NCBI GenBank assembly: GCA_946478865.1
Contig: CAMLDO010000002.1
Span: 186,001-250,000, forward strand
Direction: 5' to 3'
Length of the DNA: 64,000 bases
DNA from: an uncultured Methylobacillus sp.
GTDB taxonomy: Bacteria; Pseudomonadota; Gammaproteobacteria; Burkholderiales; Methylophilaceae
The notes beneath the pieces are model-generated. The model had not been told where the DNA came from. It did no database searches and worked only from the letters and a program-made list of their open reading frames with translations. Below are positions 27,580 to 38,915 of this stretch, piece by piece. A program made the position numbers and the translations under genes. Each line of letters opens with the position of its first letter. The first letter of the stretch is position 1.

Positions 27580-27603
27580 GGATTTATCCTTGCAATGGGA
27601 TTG

Positions 27604-28292
<689 letters not shown>

Positions 28293-28296
<4 letters not shown>

Positions 28297-29786
28297 GGCA
28301 TTTCCTCTGCCCACTCCTCATCCTCGATGATGGGTGGTTCACCAACAGGCAGAGTGAAAGTAAAGCGAGTGCCGGGATCGCAATGGGCCGCGGCTATCGT
28401 TCCGCCATGCGCTTCCACGATGGCGCGGCAGATCGCCAGCCCCAGACCGACGCCTGGAATGGCCGACTCCGGGGCACCGCGCACGAACATTTCGAAAATG
28501 TGTCCTTGTCGGTCAGACGGTATACCTCGACCGTAATCGCGCACGGCGATCTCGACCATGCCATTGTCGCGACGCGCCGTGATCTCGATGGAGCTGCCAG
28601 CGGGAGAATATTTGGCGGCATTTTCCAGCAGGTTGCAGAACACCCGCTCAACCAGTACCGCATCGAACTCGAGCAATGGCAGGTCGGCTGGCAGGTCGAC
28701 CCGCACCGGATGATCATCCAGCGCGCGTTCCAGCAGTTGGAGACTGGCACCGACAACCTCCTCCAGCGGCTGCCATTCGCGCCGCAACTTGATTTCACCC
28801 GCGTGCAGACGAGCCATATCCAGCAGGTTTTCCACCAGCCCGGCCAGCCGCATCGCCTGGTCGCGCACCGTTTCGGCCGTGTCCTTCTGCTTGCCGTCGA
28901 GCGTCGGACGAGACATCGCGAGGGAGTCGGCGAGGCCGACCAGTATCGTCAGCGGCGTGCGCAAATCATGCGATAACGCAGACAGAATCGAACTGCGTAG
29001 CCGCTCGGATGCCATCTGTAATTGCGCCTGCTGCGCCACCTCGACATAGTGCAGACGCTCGACCGCGATGGCGATCAACGAGGCGACCGCCTCCAGCAAC
29101 GGGAGATCCCTATCACTAACGGCCAGCGAAGCTAGCGGCGCCACCGCCAATACGCCACGCATCCGGGTCGCGCCCTTGAGCGGAAGATATCGGATACCGT
29201 CCGCCTCGCCGAGTGCGCGTGCCTCCTCGTAGGCATCCTGCGCCAGATGCGGCTCCAGCCAGACGCGGGCGGCACCGTGCGGCAGCAGCTGCCCTTCGCT
29301 GTCGGGCAACAGCAGCATCGCCTCGACGTGGGCTTCGTCGCGTAGAAACGCGGAGGCTGCTTCGATGACCTGCCCGAGCCCGATGGCACCCGCCAACGTT
29401 CTTGCGGTTTCATATAACGCACGCGTGCGCGCCTCCTCACGTCTTGCCGCTTCGGCCTGCTTGCGCAGTAGCGCAGTCAATTGCCCCGTAATGAGGGCCA
29501 CTACCAGCATCACGCCGAAAGTGAGTAAATACTGAATATCGGAGACCGCGAAGGTGAGATGGGGAGGAACGAAAAAGAAATCGAACAGGCCAACGCTGAG
29601 AAAAGCTGCCAGCACGGCCGGCCCCTGCCCCAGGCGCCAGGATACGAGAAACACCGCCAGCAGAAACAGCATGACGATATTGACCGTATCGAACCAGTGC
29701 CGGAGCATGCCTGCCAATAGTGCGGTGCCGAGGCATGCACCTATGGCAAGCAGGTAGTCCGTGTAATTGCGGCGCAGGGTCACCAT
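28293..29786 (-). CDS. Short KdpD-type sensor histidine kinase without the KdpD/USP input domain
   Basis: A 497-residue kinase equal to the C-terminal half of KdpD. It has four closely spaced membrane segments in the first 105 residues (DUF4118-type), a GAF-like region (about 120-245), a HisKA domain with phospho-His273 in ALSHDLRTPL, and a HATPase domain ending near residue 490. The roughly 390-residue cytoplasmic N-terminal part of classical KdpD (the Walker-containing KdpD domain plus the universal stress domain) is absent, and the start is complete rather than cut. It is therefore a natural short form. It is translationally coupled to kdpE. Confidence 0.88.
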
Positions 29787-29879
29787 GCGGCAAGCTCATC
29801 GAGAAAGCGATGGCGTATTGTTGCACTGCCGATGTAAAGAAGTTGTATAAAGATTTCTGGCTATTCCGCCAGCCCTGCG

Positions 29880-29885
29880 TATAAT
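29880..29885 (+). promoter_or_regulatory. Possible -10 box (TATAAT) of rhlE
   Basis: A perfect TATAAT 127 bp before the rhlE start in the 226-bp divergent gap. The -35 match is poor (TTCTGG at 19 bp or CTGGCT at 17 bp), and a CTGGC/GCCAG inverted repeat lies at the spacer. If real it gives a leader of about 120 nt. Long leaders are common for RNA helicase genes controlled at low temperature, which is inference. Confidence 0.35.
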
Positions 29886-30012
29886 GCGCGGCTTCCGCGC
29901 GTGTCAGCCAATCAGCGCGCGGTCAGTTTTTTCATTCGATCTCAACGATCCCGTATTCGTCAGTCTCGATTGGTGCCGCGCTCGCGGCAGGCCGTCGCAG
30001 GAGTAATTACAG

Positions 30013-31452
<1,440 letters not shown>

Positions 31453-31458
31453 TCATCG

Positions 31459-31486
31459 AAACGGCCCCTCGGGGCCGTTTTCTTTT
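31459..31486 (+). terminator. Rho-independent terminator after rhlE
   Basis: The arms aaacggcccc and ggggccgttt form a 10-bp GC-rich stem around tc, followed by a T-rich stretch (ttttctttt). It lies 7 bp after the rhlE stop and 6 bp before the end of the convergent fpr gene, so it may stop both transcripts, better for rhlE. Confidence 0.92.
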
Positions 31487-31491
31487 GTGCG

Positions 31492-32235
31492 TTACCAGTA
31501 AGTCTCGGTAGTAATGTGTCCCGGATCGCGGCGGCGGTGTTTTTTCATGCCGCGGGCAGATAGCGTGGCAATGACGTCATCCACCATCGCCGGATTGCCG
31601 CAGAGTACGACCTGGGAAGTTTCGGCATTAAGCGGCACTCCGGCACGCGCTTCCAGCGCGCCGCTCTCGATCGCTTGGGGGATACGGCCGGGCATGGCAA
31701 AGCTGCAGGGCTCGCGGCTGACAAAGGGAACGAATGCAAATTGGCCGGGATGAGCTGCTGCAACGGCGTCGATACGCTCGCGATAGCACATCTCGCTCAC
31801 GGTACGCACGGCATATACCAGCACCACGTTTTCGTAGCGCTGCCACACCTGTTCGTCGTCAAGAATGGCAAGAAAAGGACCCACGCCAGTACCGGTCGCG
31901 ATAAGCCACAAGGTTTTAACCTGGGGAATTTCGTCCAGCACCATGAACCCGTTCGCTCGGGGCGAAACGAGGATTTCGTCGCCGGGCTCGAGGTGGATAA
32001 GGCGCGGTGTCAATGCTCCCTGCGGGACATGGATGTAATAGATTTCCAGTGGCGGTCGTGCGGGTGGGTTCACCAGAGAATAAGGCCGACCGACGATCTC
32101 GCCGCCGACATCGAGCCCGATCTTGACGAACTGGCCCGCGCGATACGGTTCGATATCTGCCTCGATGAAGAGAGTGTGCAGTTTGTCGTTCCAATGCCTG
32201 TGCTCGACGACCTTGCCTTTCAGCCATGCGGACAT
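31492..32235 (-). CDS. fpr: Ferredoxin/flavodoxin-NADP+ reductase
   Basis: A 247-residue FAD enzyme of the short bacterial (Fpr) class. The FAD-binding motif RPYSLVNPP lies near residue 50, the NADP-binding GTGVGPFLA near residue 114, and a C-terminal CGNPAMVDD segment and short aromatic tail (TETYW) follow. It exchanges electrons between NADPH and ferredoxin or flavodoxin, often in oxidative stress or Fe-S assembly. AAGGAG lies 4 nt before the ATG. It is divergent, by 79 bp, from a charged 117-residue protein. Confidence 0.94.
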   Translation of the reverse strand: MSAWLKGKVVEHRHWNDKLHTLFIEADIEPYRAGQFVKIGLDVGGEIVGRPYSLVNPPARPPLEIYYIHVPQGALTPRLIHLEPGDEILVSPRANGFMVLDEIPQVKTLWLIATGTGVGPFLAILDDEQVWQRYENVVLVYAVRTVSEMCYRERIDAVAAAHPGQFAFVPFVSREPCSFAMPGRIPQAIESGALEARAGVPLNAETSQVVLCGNPAMVDDVIATLSARGMKKHRRRDPGHITTETYW

Positions 32236-32314
32236 GGTGCTCCTTTCCCAGAATACGAACTCCTATGACAGCACCGGGTCGTAAAAATATCAAGCACGCA
32301 CCAAGGAGATCATC

Positions 32315-32668
32315 ATGCCTAGAGGAGCCAGCCCCAAGCGCGAGCGCGAATACAAAAAGCTCGAACATCAATTCGAACAGGAACATCGTTACCCCGGCCG
32401 TGAGAAGGAAGTCGCGGCGCGTATCGTCAACAAGCAACGTAAACTGTACGGCGAGACCAAGGAAGAAAAGGCCAAGGACGCGCACGGCAAATCGCCGGAC
32501 CGCAACCTGCCGCTGCCCGATTACCAGAAAATGACGATACGCGAAGTGGAACGCAAGATGGAACCGCTGTCGGCGGCGGATATCCGCAAAATCCGCAATT
32601 ACGAAACCCATCACAAGAATCGCAAGGGCTTGCTGGCGAAAATCGACCGCCGGCTGGCTGCGCACTAG
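32315..32668 (+). CDS. Small highly charged protein of unknown function (plasmid-stabilisation-like)
   Basis: A 117-residue, very Lys/Arg/Glu-rich protein with no membrane segment. The N-terminal half (RYPGREKEVAARIVNKQRK) resembles small proteins often labelled plasmid stabilisation protein, although no plasmid role is shown for them. The C-terminal half has a compact helical pattern (LPLPDYQKMTIREVERKM, then LSAADIRKIRNYETHHKNRK) seen at the ends of other small DNA-associated proteins. This comparison is from memory. AAGGAG sits 7 nt before the ATG and a terminator follows 14 bp after the stop, so it is a real, self-contained gene, probably nucleic-acid binding. Confidence 0.75.
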   Translation: MPRGASPKREREYKKLEHQFEQEHRYPGREKEVAARIVNKQRKLYGETKEEKAKDAHGKSPDRNLPLPDYQKMTIREVERKMEPLSAADIRKIRNYETHHKNRKGLLAKIDRRLAAH

Positions 32669-32682
32669 CGATTCCGCAAATG

Positions 32683-32709
32683 AAAACGGCCTGGATACCA
32701 GGCCGTTTC
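32683..32709. terminator. Bidirectional terminator between two convergent small genes
   Basis: The arms aacggcctgg (32685-32694) and ccaggccgtt (32698-32707) form a perfect 10-bp stem with a 3-nt loop. The stem is flanked by AAAA on the left and TTT on the right, so it can end the 117-residue gene on the plus strand and the 58-residue gene on the minus strand. Confidence 0.88.
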
Positions 32710-32747
32710 GTCATACCGTGGCTAGACCACGGCATTGCCTTCCGCCA

Positions 32748-32924
32748 CTAGCGGTTCTTGTGGCTTTGGCTGCCCGCCTTGGCGTGCTGTTCGCGGCTGC
32801 CGCCACGGCTCGGCGAGCTCTTCGATGAGGACGAAGAAGAAGAGGAAGAGTTCTTGTGGCTTTGGCTGCCTGCTTTCGCATGCTGTTGGGAAGAACCGCC
32901 ACGGGTAGACTTTTGTTCAGTCAT
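32748..32924 (-). CDS. 58-residue serine-rich protein with two copies of a KGG-like repeat
   Basis: Read from the sequence, an ATG at 32924 opens 58 codons to a TAG at 32748-32750. AAGGAG lies 6 nt upstream; a second ATG 3 bp earlier is possible. The protein has two near-identical blocks, RGGSSQQHAKAGSQSHKN (8-25) and RGGSREQHAKAGSQSHKN (40-57), joined by nine serines plus KSSPS. The blocks resemble the Gly/His/Lys repeats of small general-stress (KGG) proteins, which are disordered and hydrophilic. No enzyme function is expected. It sits between the charged 117-residue gene and a hemerythrin gene, suggesting a stress-related set. The repeat is also visible in DNA. Confidence 0.8.
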   Translation of the reverse strand: MTEQKSTRGGSSQQHAKAGSQSHKNSSSSSSSSSKSSPSRGGSREQHAKAGSQSHKNR

Positions 32925-33176
32925 CATTCACTCCTTGGTTGTTTGTAAAAAACGCTGCCTTGTCGTGAACAGCAACGTGAGTTCATGCTACCCCCGTCCA
33001 GCCCCAGGTTTTATAACCCCGCGTCCGATTTCCATGTCGGAATTTCATTACATCCCCATTGTTTTTAAAGCCCTTTTCCTTCCTACAGCATTATCGGAAT
33101 GACGCCGACATTTTTAATCCTCCGAGACCTTAAGATGAGCTTACCCATTTAACGCGACCACTCAGGAGAGAGAAAA

Positions 33177-33686
33177 ATGCAACACACCCAAACCTCACGT
33201 TCCACCTCCACCTCCAAGAAAACCTCCGAATCCACGGAAGCCATGTCCCTGCTCATGGACGACCACAAGAAGGTGCAAAAGCTGTTCAAGGAATTCGAAA
33301 AGATTTCGGAAAGCGGCAGCAAGAAGGAAAAAGCGCAACTGGCACAGCAGATCTGTCAGGAGCTGAAAATCCACACCACCATCGAAGAAGAGATTTTCTA
33401 TCCTGCCGTGCGCGAAGCCATCGATGCTTCAGACATCCTCGACGAAGCCGAGGTGGAGCACAACACGGCCAAGACGCTCATCAGCCAGATCGAAAGCTGT
33501 GAGCCCAGCGACGACCACTATGACGCGATGGTGACCGTGCTCGGCGAGTACGTGAACCACCACATCACAGAAGAAGAAAAGGAAATGTTCCCCAAGGTGA
33601 AGAAAAGCAAACTCGACACCGCCTCGCTCGGGGAGGAAATGCTGGAGCGCAAGCAGGAGCTGATGAGCCAGCTCAGCAAGCACTGA
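33177..33686 (+). CDS. Hemerythrin HHE domain protein
   Basis: A 169-residue protein with a Ser/Thr/Lys-rich disordered leader (1-22) followed by a four-helix HHE domain. Candidate diiron ligands are His in MDDHKKV (about 30), His and Glu in [11 protein letters not shown] (about 66-70), His in EVEHN (about 94) and [12 protein letters not shown] (about 124-128). Such proteins bind oxygen or nitric oxide, or protect iron, and are often found in stress gene groups. A GGAGAGAG site lies 5 nt before the ATG. The 252-bp gap upstream, shared with the 58-residue gene, holds no promoter I can defend. Confidence 0.9.
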   Translation: MQHTQTSRSTSTSKKTSESTEAMSLLMDDHKKVQKLFKEFEKISESGSKKEKAQLAQQICQELKIHTTIEEEIFYPAVREAIDASDILDEAEVEHNTAKTLISQIESCEPSDDHYDAMVTVLGEYVNHHITEEEKEMFPKVKKSKLDTASLGEEMLERKQELMSQLSKH

Positions 33687-33689
33687 CCG

Positions 33690-35381
33690 CTACGCGGTTT
33701 CCCAGTACCTCAGCACCAACTGCACATTGCGACTGCCGTTGTATTCGTTGACTTGGAGGCGGTATACCGCGCGTATGCTCGCCGGCATGGTGTCTATGCA
33801 GTTGAACAGGATCGCCTCGAAGCGCCGCCCGGATTTTTCCAGGCGGAGCTTGAGGTGGCGTTCTCCCACGATGCGCTGCTCGGCGACCTGGAACGCGTCG
33901 TCGAATTCAGGCGCGGCAAAGCCTTGTCCCCACACGTGATTTTCCAGTAGTTCCGCCAAGCCGAGATCGATCTCGGCAGGATCGATGGCGCCATCGGTCT
34001 CGATGATCGCTTCAAGATCGGCCGGCGTGAGCAAGCTCCGCACCACCTCCTCGAACGCATCCTTGAAGCGCGCGAAACTCCCCTCTTCGATCGTCAACCC
34101 GGCCGCCATCGCATGGCCGCCGAACTTGAGCAGCAGGCCGGGATGGCGCTTGGATACGAGATCCAGCGCATCGCGCAAGTGCAAACCAGAGATGGAACGG
34201 CCCGAGCCCTTGAGCACGCCGTCGCTGCCGGGCGCAAACGCGATCACCGGGCGATGGAAGCGCTCCTTGATGCGCGAAGCAAGAATACCGATCACGCCCT
34301 GATGCCATTCCGGCTCATAAAGACTGAGCGAATAGTGCGCACCGGGGTCGATGAATTCGAGGCTCACCAGCGCCGACTCCTGCATGTCTGCCTCGATGTC
34401 GCGCCGCTCGCGATTGAGCGCGTCCAACTGCTGCGCGAACAGCATCGCCTCTGGCAAGGTTTCCGCAAGCAGGCAGGCGATACCCAACGACATGTCCTGC
34501 AAGCGTCCGGCCGCGTTGAGGCGCGGCCCCGCGCCAAAACCAAAATCCTGCGCAGTGGCGCGGCGCGGGTCGCGCCCTGCGATGCGCAATAGCGCCTCCA
34601 CACCCGGACTTGCCTTGCCTGCGCGGATGCGGCGCAGGCCCTGCTCCACGAGGATACGGTTATTGTCGTCGAGCCGCACCAGATCGGCCACGGTACCCAG
34701 CGCGACCAGATCGAGCAGCTCGGTCAGATTGGGTTCAGGTTTGGCATCGAAAGCACCGCGTGTACGCAGTTCGCCGCGCAAGGCCAGCATGAGGTAAAAC
34801 GCGACGCCCACGCCCGCAAGGTTCTTGCTCGGGAAAGTGCAGCCCGGCTGGTTGGGATTGATGATGCAGGCCGCCTCGGGCAACTCGTCGCCGGGCAGAT
34901 GGTGATCGGTTACCAGCACCGCGATGCCGCGCTCGTTGGCCGCACGCACGCCGTCCACGCTGGCGATGCCATTGTCGACGGTGATGATGATGTCCGGATT
35001 ACGCTCCGCCGCGAGCGCCACGATTTCCGGTGTTAGCCCGTAACCGTACTCGAAGCGGTTGGGCACGATGTAGTCGATCTCGGCGCCCATGCCGCGCAAG
35101 CCCTTGACCGTAATCGCGCATGCGGTCGCACCGTCGCTGTCGTAATCCGCAACCACCAGCAGGCGCTTTTTCTGCGCGATGGCATCGGCCAGCAACGACG
35201 CCATGGTCGCCAGCCCCTTCATCTGCGCCGGCGGGATAAGGCCGGACAGCGAGTATTCCAATTGGCTGGGTGAAAGTATGCCGCGCGCGGCGAGGATGCG
35301 GGCCAGCACGCGATGGCGCCCGGACTGCTGCAGCAGCTCCGCTTGAGCCGATTCGTACTGGCGGGCGACGATACTAACCAA
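33690..35381 (-). CDS. recJ: Single-stranded-DNA exonuclease RecJ
   Basis: A 563-residue RecJ from a TTG at 35381. GGAG lies 7 nt upstream, and the start overlaps the end of the previous gene by 8 bp. The DHH phosphoesterase motifs are complete: VVADYDSDGA, TVDNGIAS, LVTDHHLPG. The DHHA1 and OB-like domains follow. RecJ degrades single-stranded DNA 5' to 3' in RecF-pathway recombination and mismatch repair. In-frame sequence upstream of the TTG lacks similarity and would lie inside the neighbouring gene. Confidence 0.95.
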   Translation of the reverse strand: MVSIVARQYESAQAELLQQSGRHRVLARILAARGILSPSQLEYSLSGLIPPAQMKGLATMASLLADAIAQKKRLLVVADYDSDGATACAITVKGLRGMGAEIDYIVPNRFEYGYGLTPEIVALAAERNPDIIITVDNGIASVDGVRAANERGIAVLVTDHHLPGDELPEAACIINPNQPGCTFPSKNLAGVGVAFYLMLALRGELRTRGAFDAKPEPNLTELLDLVALGTVADLVRLDDNNRILVEQGLRRIRAGKASPGVEALLRIAGRDPRRATAQDFGFGAGPRLNAAGRLQDMSLGIACLLAETLPEAMLFAQQLDALNRERRDIEADMQESALVSLEFIDPGAHYSLSLYEPEWHQGVIGILASRIKERFHRPVIAFAPGSDGVLKGSGRSISGLHLRDALDLVSKRHPGLLLKFGGHAMAAGLTIEEGSFARFKDAFEEVVRSLLTPADLEAIIETDGAIDPAEIDLGLAELLENHVWGQGFAAPEFDDAFQVAEQRIVGERHLKLRLEKSGRRFEAILFNCIDTMPASIRAVYRLQVNEYNGSRNVQLVLRYWETA

Positions 35382-36342
35382 GGTAATGCTCCAGAGGGCG
35401 CGTACGGCGCCAGAATTTAAGGAAATCGCGCCGGGCGAGAGAATAGCTCTGTACCTGCTTTCCGGCGAGATGCACGCTGAGCGCAAGATTGCCGCCACGC
35501 ACGGCCTCGAGCAATGGCGCCAGCCAGTCGCGCTCCAACCGGGACGTCAACCCGGGCAACACGACCAGATGTTCTGCGCCCTTTTCCGCTTTGCCCAGCC
35601 AATCCTGCGCCGTGGCTGGCAAAGGAGAACATCCGCCCGCATGGGCCAAGGCCAGACCTCGGGGCAATGCGTCATCCGTCCAGACCTGAAATCCGGGTGC
35701 CTTTCCTCGCACCAGTTCCCCGCCTCCCCACGGCCATACACTGTTCACCGGCGACACTCCCTGCTCTTCCAGTTCCGCGTTCACCGGATGTGCGTGCAGC
35801 AGCATCTGCAACTCGTTGAGCAGGCGGTGCCAGTGCAGGCCATCGGCGCCGGTCGGCAGAAACGGCTGGATATCGCGATGCAGCACAGCAGCAAGCGGAT
35901 GCGTGCGCAGATTCGGCTTTTGCGCCAGGCGCAGATACCAGCGGCGCGGCGCGGCGACGAAGAATCGCATGCCGTCTGCCTCGAAATGCGCGTTCAGCGC
36001 ATCCGCCAGCTGCCGGGCTTGCGTCAGCTGCAGCGCATCCGTGGGTTCTGCCAGCGCGAAACTGTCACGCTGCAGCATCAGGGAAACCGGGTCGGCACAC
36101 AGCCAGTAGCCGCTCTCCGCCGCCAAGCCATCGCCCAGCGCGGCGAAGGGCGCGACGGGGACATCCTGCTGCGCAACCACTCCGAACCGATCGCACAGCC
36201 ACTCCGCCGCATCCGCCGCATCCGCCTGCTGCTGCCCTTCGCAGCGCGCAAAGCGCAACAGCGCCGACAACGACGGATACCCGGAACTGGCATCCGCCTC
36301 GCGAAACGGAACCAGCAAATGACAATGCATGGATGAGCTCAT
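35374..36342 (-). CDS. Conserved protein upstream of recJ (COG4255-like, function unknown)
   Basis: A 322-residue soluble protein, Leu/Ala/Trp-rich, without a membrane segment. The start lies near MSSSMHCHLLVPF (ATG at 36342; an ATG at 36330 is an alternative). The VNSVWPWGGGE segment near residue 200 is its most distinctive feature. Betaproteobacteria commonly carry such a gene directly before recJ, variously labelled phosphoglycerate-mutase-like or RpfE-type regulatory protein. I know of no shown function, and the phosphoglycerate mutase active site is not evident. It overlaps recJ by 8 bp, so a role with recJ is possible. Confidence 0.7.
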   Translation of the reverse strand: MSSSMHCHLLVPFREADASSGYPSLSALLRFARCEGQQQADAADAAEWLCDRFGVVAQQDVPVAPFAALGDGLAAESGYWLCADPVSLMLQRDSFALAEPTDALQLTQARQLADALNAHFEADGMRFFVAAPRRWYLRLAQKPNLRTHPLAAVLHRDIQPFLPTGADGLHWHRLLNELQMLLHAHPVNAELEEQGVSPVNSVWPWGGGELVRGKAPGFQVWTDDALPRGLALAHAGGCSPLPATAQDWLGKAEKGAEHLVVLPGLTSRLERDWLAPLLEAVRGGNLALSVHLAGKQVQSYSLARRDFLKFWRRTRPLEHYLG

Positions 36343-36397
36343 GTTTTCACGCGGCAAAGTACGCTAGTATGCGCAAAATTCATAGAAAGTTACGTGC

Positions 36398-36853
36398 ATG
36401 GACCTGATCCTGTGGCGGCATGCGGAAGCAGAAGATGGTTTTCCCGACATGGCGCGTGAACTGACGCACAAGGGGCACAAGCAGGCGCAAAGCATGGCGG
36501 CCTGGCTGAAGCCGCGCTTGCCGCAGGGCACGCGCGTTCTGGTCAGTCCCGCATTGCGCACGCAGCAAACCGCAGCGGCGCTCGGCGTGGATTTTAGCAC
36601 GCTGCAGGAACTCGCTCCGGATGCCGCGCCCGAGGCGGTACTGGCGGCAGCCGGCTGGCCCGACCACGCAGCCAGCGCCTTGATCGTCGGCCACCAGCCG
36701 ACGCTGGGCGAAGTGGCTGCATTGCTGCTCGACAGCGATACCCCCTCGCTCAGCACACGCAAGGGCGCCGTATGGTGGTTCGCCACCCGCCGCGGCGATC
36801 CGGAGGATATCGTCCTCAAGGCAATGATCACCCCCGAGATGGTGCAAGGCTAG
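36398..36853 (+). CDS. sixA: Phosphohistidine phosphatase SixA
   Basis: A 151-residue histidine-phosphatase-superfamily protein. The catalytic RHAEAED box has His8, and the second histidine lies in VGHQPTLGE (about 103). The length matches SixA, which removes phosphate from histidine phosphotransfer domains. It starts a run of plus-strand genes and ends 6 bp before a TonB-dependent receptor gene, so it may be co-transcribed with the receptor module, though no functional tie is known. Confidence 0.9.
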   Translation: MDLILWRHAEAEDGFPDMARELTHKGHKQAQSMAAWLKPRLPQGTRVLVSPALRTQQTAAALGVDFSTLQELAPDAAPEAVLAAAGWPDHAASALIVGHQPTLGEVAALLLDSDTPSLSTRKGAVWWFATRRGDPEDIVLKAMITPEMVQG

Positions 36854-36859
36854 GCCCAG

Positions 36860-38911
36860 ATGGTCGCTTCGCGCTCGCTGCTGATGCTGTGCGCTGCCTG
36901 GCCGCTGCTGGCCCATGCCGAAGCGCCACCCCAGCCGGATGAATCCGCCTATATGGACGAAGCGGCCTATCTCGGCGAGATGCCCACCGTGCTCACTGTT
37001 TCGCGCCTCGCGCAACCGGTGGATGAGAGCCCCGCCGCAGTCACCGTAATCGACGAGGAAACGATACGCGCCGCCGGCATCGTCGATCTTGCCGATATTT
37101 TCCGTCTCGTGCCCGGCATGTATGTCGGCCACAACGCCGGCTACTTCCATACCGTCAACCCCACCGTGAGCTACCACGGCCTGAGCGATGCCTATTCGCG
37201 CCGCATGCAGGTGCTGGTAGATGGCCGCTCGGTGTATGCACCGTTGTATGGCGGCGTGCAGTGGAGCGACATACCGCTCGCCATCGAGGATATCGCGCGC
37301 ATCGAGGTAACGCGCGGTCCCAACTCGGCGAGCTACGGCGCCAACTCTTTCTTCGGCGTCATCAACATCATCACCCAGCACAGCTCGGAAACGCTGGGCA
37401 ATACCGCGGTACTCACCGCCGGCGGCGACCGCAAAGGCGTCACCCTGCGTCACGGGGGCAAGACCGATGACCTGAGCTACCGCATCACCGCGAGCCTCAA
37501 GAACGACGATGGCCTGCAGCGACGTGAGGACGACAAGCGCATCCGCATGCTCAATTTCCGCGCCGACTATCGTGCGAGCGAGCGCGACGAGCTGGAATTC
37601 CAGTTCGGCTACAACGGCGGCGACCGGCAGGAAGGCATGCTGGAGGAAGACCCCATCCTGTTCCTGCCGCGCACCAAGGAAGTCACCAGCCACTTCCAGC
37701 AGGTCAACTGGCGACGAGCGCTGGATGCCGACGCCGAACTGCGCGTGCAGGCTTACCACTCCTACGACAAATCCGACGATGACGTGGTCTCGGCTGATTT
37801 GACCGCTCTGCTTCCCGTACCCCTGCCCTCGCCGCGGCTGCGCTTCAATCACGAAGTGATCACCGAACGCTACGATCTGGAAGCGCAGCATAGCTTTAGC
37901 CCAAGCGCGAACACGCGCATGGTGTGGGGCAGCAGCGTACGGCTGGACCGCGTGCAGGCGGAGCAATTCCTCGGCTCCGGCGACAACGACTACTTCCGTC
38001 TCGGCCGGCTGTTCGGGCATATGGAGTGGCGCCCCATGCCACGGCTTGTGCTCAATGCCGGAGCGATGCTGGAAAACAATAACATTACCGGCTCGGACGT
38101 CACTCCGCGCGCCAGTGCGAGCTGGAAGATCGCGCCTGGTCACACCGTGCGTGCCGGAATCTCGACCGCGACGCGTACGCCCACGCTGCTGGAAGAAAAA
38201 TTCAACTGGCGCGTCGACGTACCCACCTTGGCCGGCGTCACGTTGCTCGACCAACAGTACTACGATAGCGGGGGACTGTCGCCGGAGCGCATCACTTCGC
38301 GCGAGCTGGGTTATCTCGGCACTTTCGGCCCGCTATCCCTGGACACGCGGTTGTTCCATGACAAGATCAGGGACGTGATTGACGAATATGCCACTGGAAG
38401 TTATCCAATACCGCCAGGGTTTATTGACATCGACAACACAGCTTTCAGCTTCCGCAACAGCAGTGACATCAATGTGCACGGGTTCGAGATGCAAGCGCAG
38501 CTGCGACTGGGCACGAAAACCCGGGTCATTGCCAACTATGCCCATGTGCGCATCGACCCGGACATGGACACCACTTTTATCAGCGATGGCGAACGTCGAC
38601 GCTTCAAGGAACTGAGCGAGGCAATGCCGATCAACAGTGCCAGCGTGCTCGCCTGGCACCGCTTCGGCAGCGGCTGGATGGCGAGCCTCGGCTACTACTA
38701 CTCCGGCGAAGCTAAAATGCCCAATGACGGCAACCATGTCGAGGCCGCGCGCCACTGGGACATGCGTCTCGCGCGCAGCTTCAGGCTGGGCAAGACCAAT
38801 CACGAGATTTCGCTGACATCGCAGAACGTGTTCGACCAGGACTACCAGGAGTTCGCCCGTTACAACACGCTGGAGCGCCGTACTCATCTCCAGTATCGCG
38901 TGGATTTCTAG
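36860..38911 (+). CDS. TonB-dependent outer-membrane receptor
   Basis: A 683-residue precursor with a signal peptide (about 1-21, ending AHA). The plug domain has the motifs SPAAVTVIDEETIRAAG and RIEVTRGPNSASYGANSFFGVINIIT, and a beta-barrel follows, ending in an aromatic-terminated strand (LQYRVDF). It resembles the vitamin B12/siderophore receptor group (BtuB/FepA-like) but the substrate cannot be named. It is 4 bp upstream of a periplasmic binding protein and 2 kb upstream of a membrane GGDEF/EAL protein; no TonB-type energiser or ABC permease is in the run. This looks more like sensing than bulk import. Confidence 0.9.
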   Translation: MVASRSLLMLCAAWPLLAHAEAPPQPDESAYMDEAAYLGEMPTVLTVSRLAQPVDESPAAVTVIDEETIRAAGIVDLADIFRLVPGMYVGHNAGYFHTVNPTVSYHGLSDAYSRRMQVLVDGRSVYAPLYGGVQWSDIPLAIEDIARIEVTRGPNSASYGANSFFGVINIITQHSSETLGNTAVLTAGGDRKGVTLRHGGKTDDLSYRITASLKNDDGLQRREDDKRIRMLNFRADYRASERDELEFQFGYNGGDRQEGMLEEDPILFLPRTKEVTSHFQQVNWRRALDADAELRVQAYHSYDKSDDDVVSADLTALLPVPLPSPRLRFNHEVITERYDLEAQHSFSPSANTRMVWGSSVRLDRVQAEQFLGSGDNDYFRLGRLFGHMEWRPMPRLVLNAGAMLENNNITGSDVTPRASASWKIAPGHTVRAGISTATRTPTLLEEKFNWRVDVPTLAGVTLLDQQYYDSGGLSPERITSRELGYLGTFGPLSLDTRLFHDKIRDVIDEYATGSYPIPPGFIDIDNTAFSFRNSSDINVHGFEMQAQLRLGTKTRVIANYAHVRIDPDMDTTFISDGERRRFKELSEAMPINSASVLAWHRFGSGWMASLGYYYSGEAKMPNDGNHVEAARHWDMRLARSFRLGKTNHEISLTSQNVFDQDYQEFARYNTLERRTHLQYRVDF

Positions 38912-38915
38912 CGAC

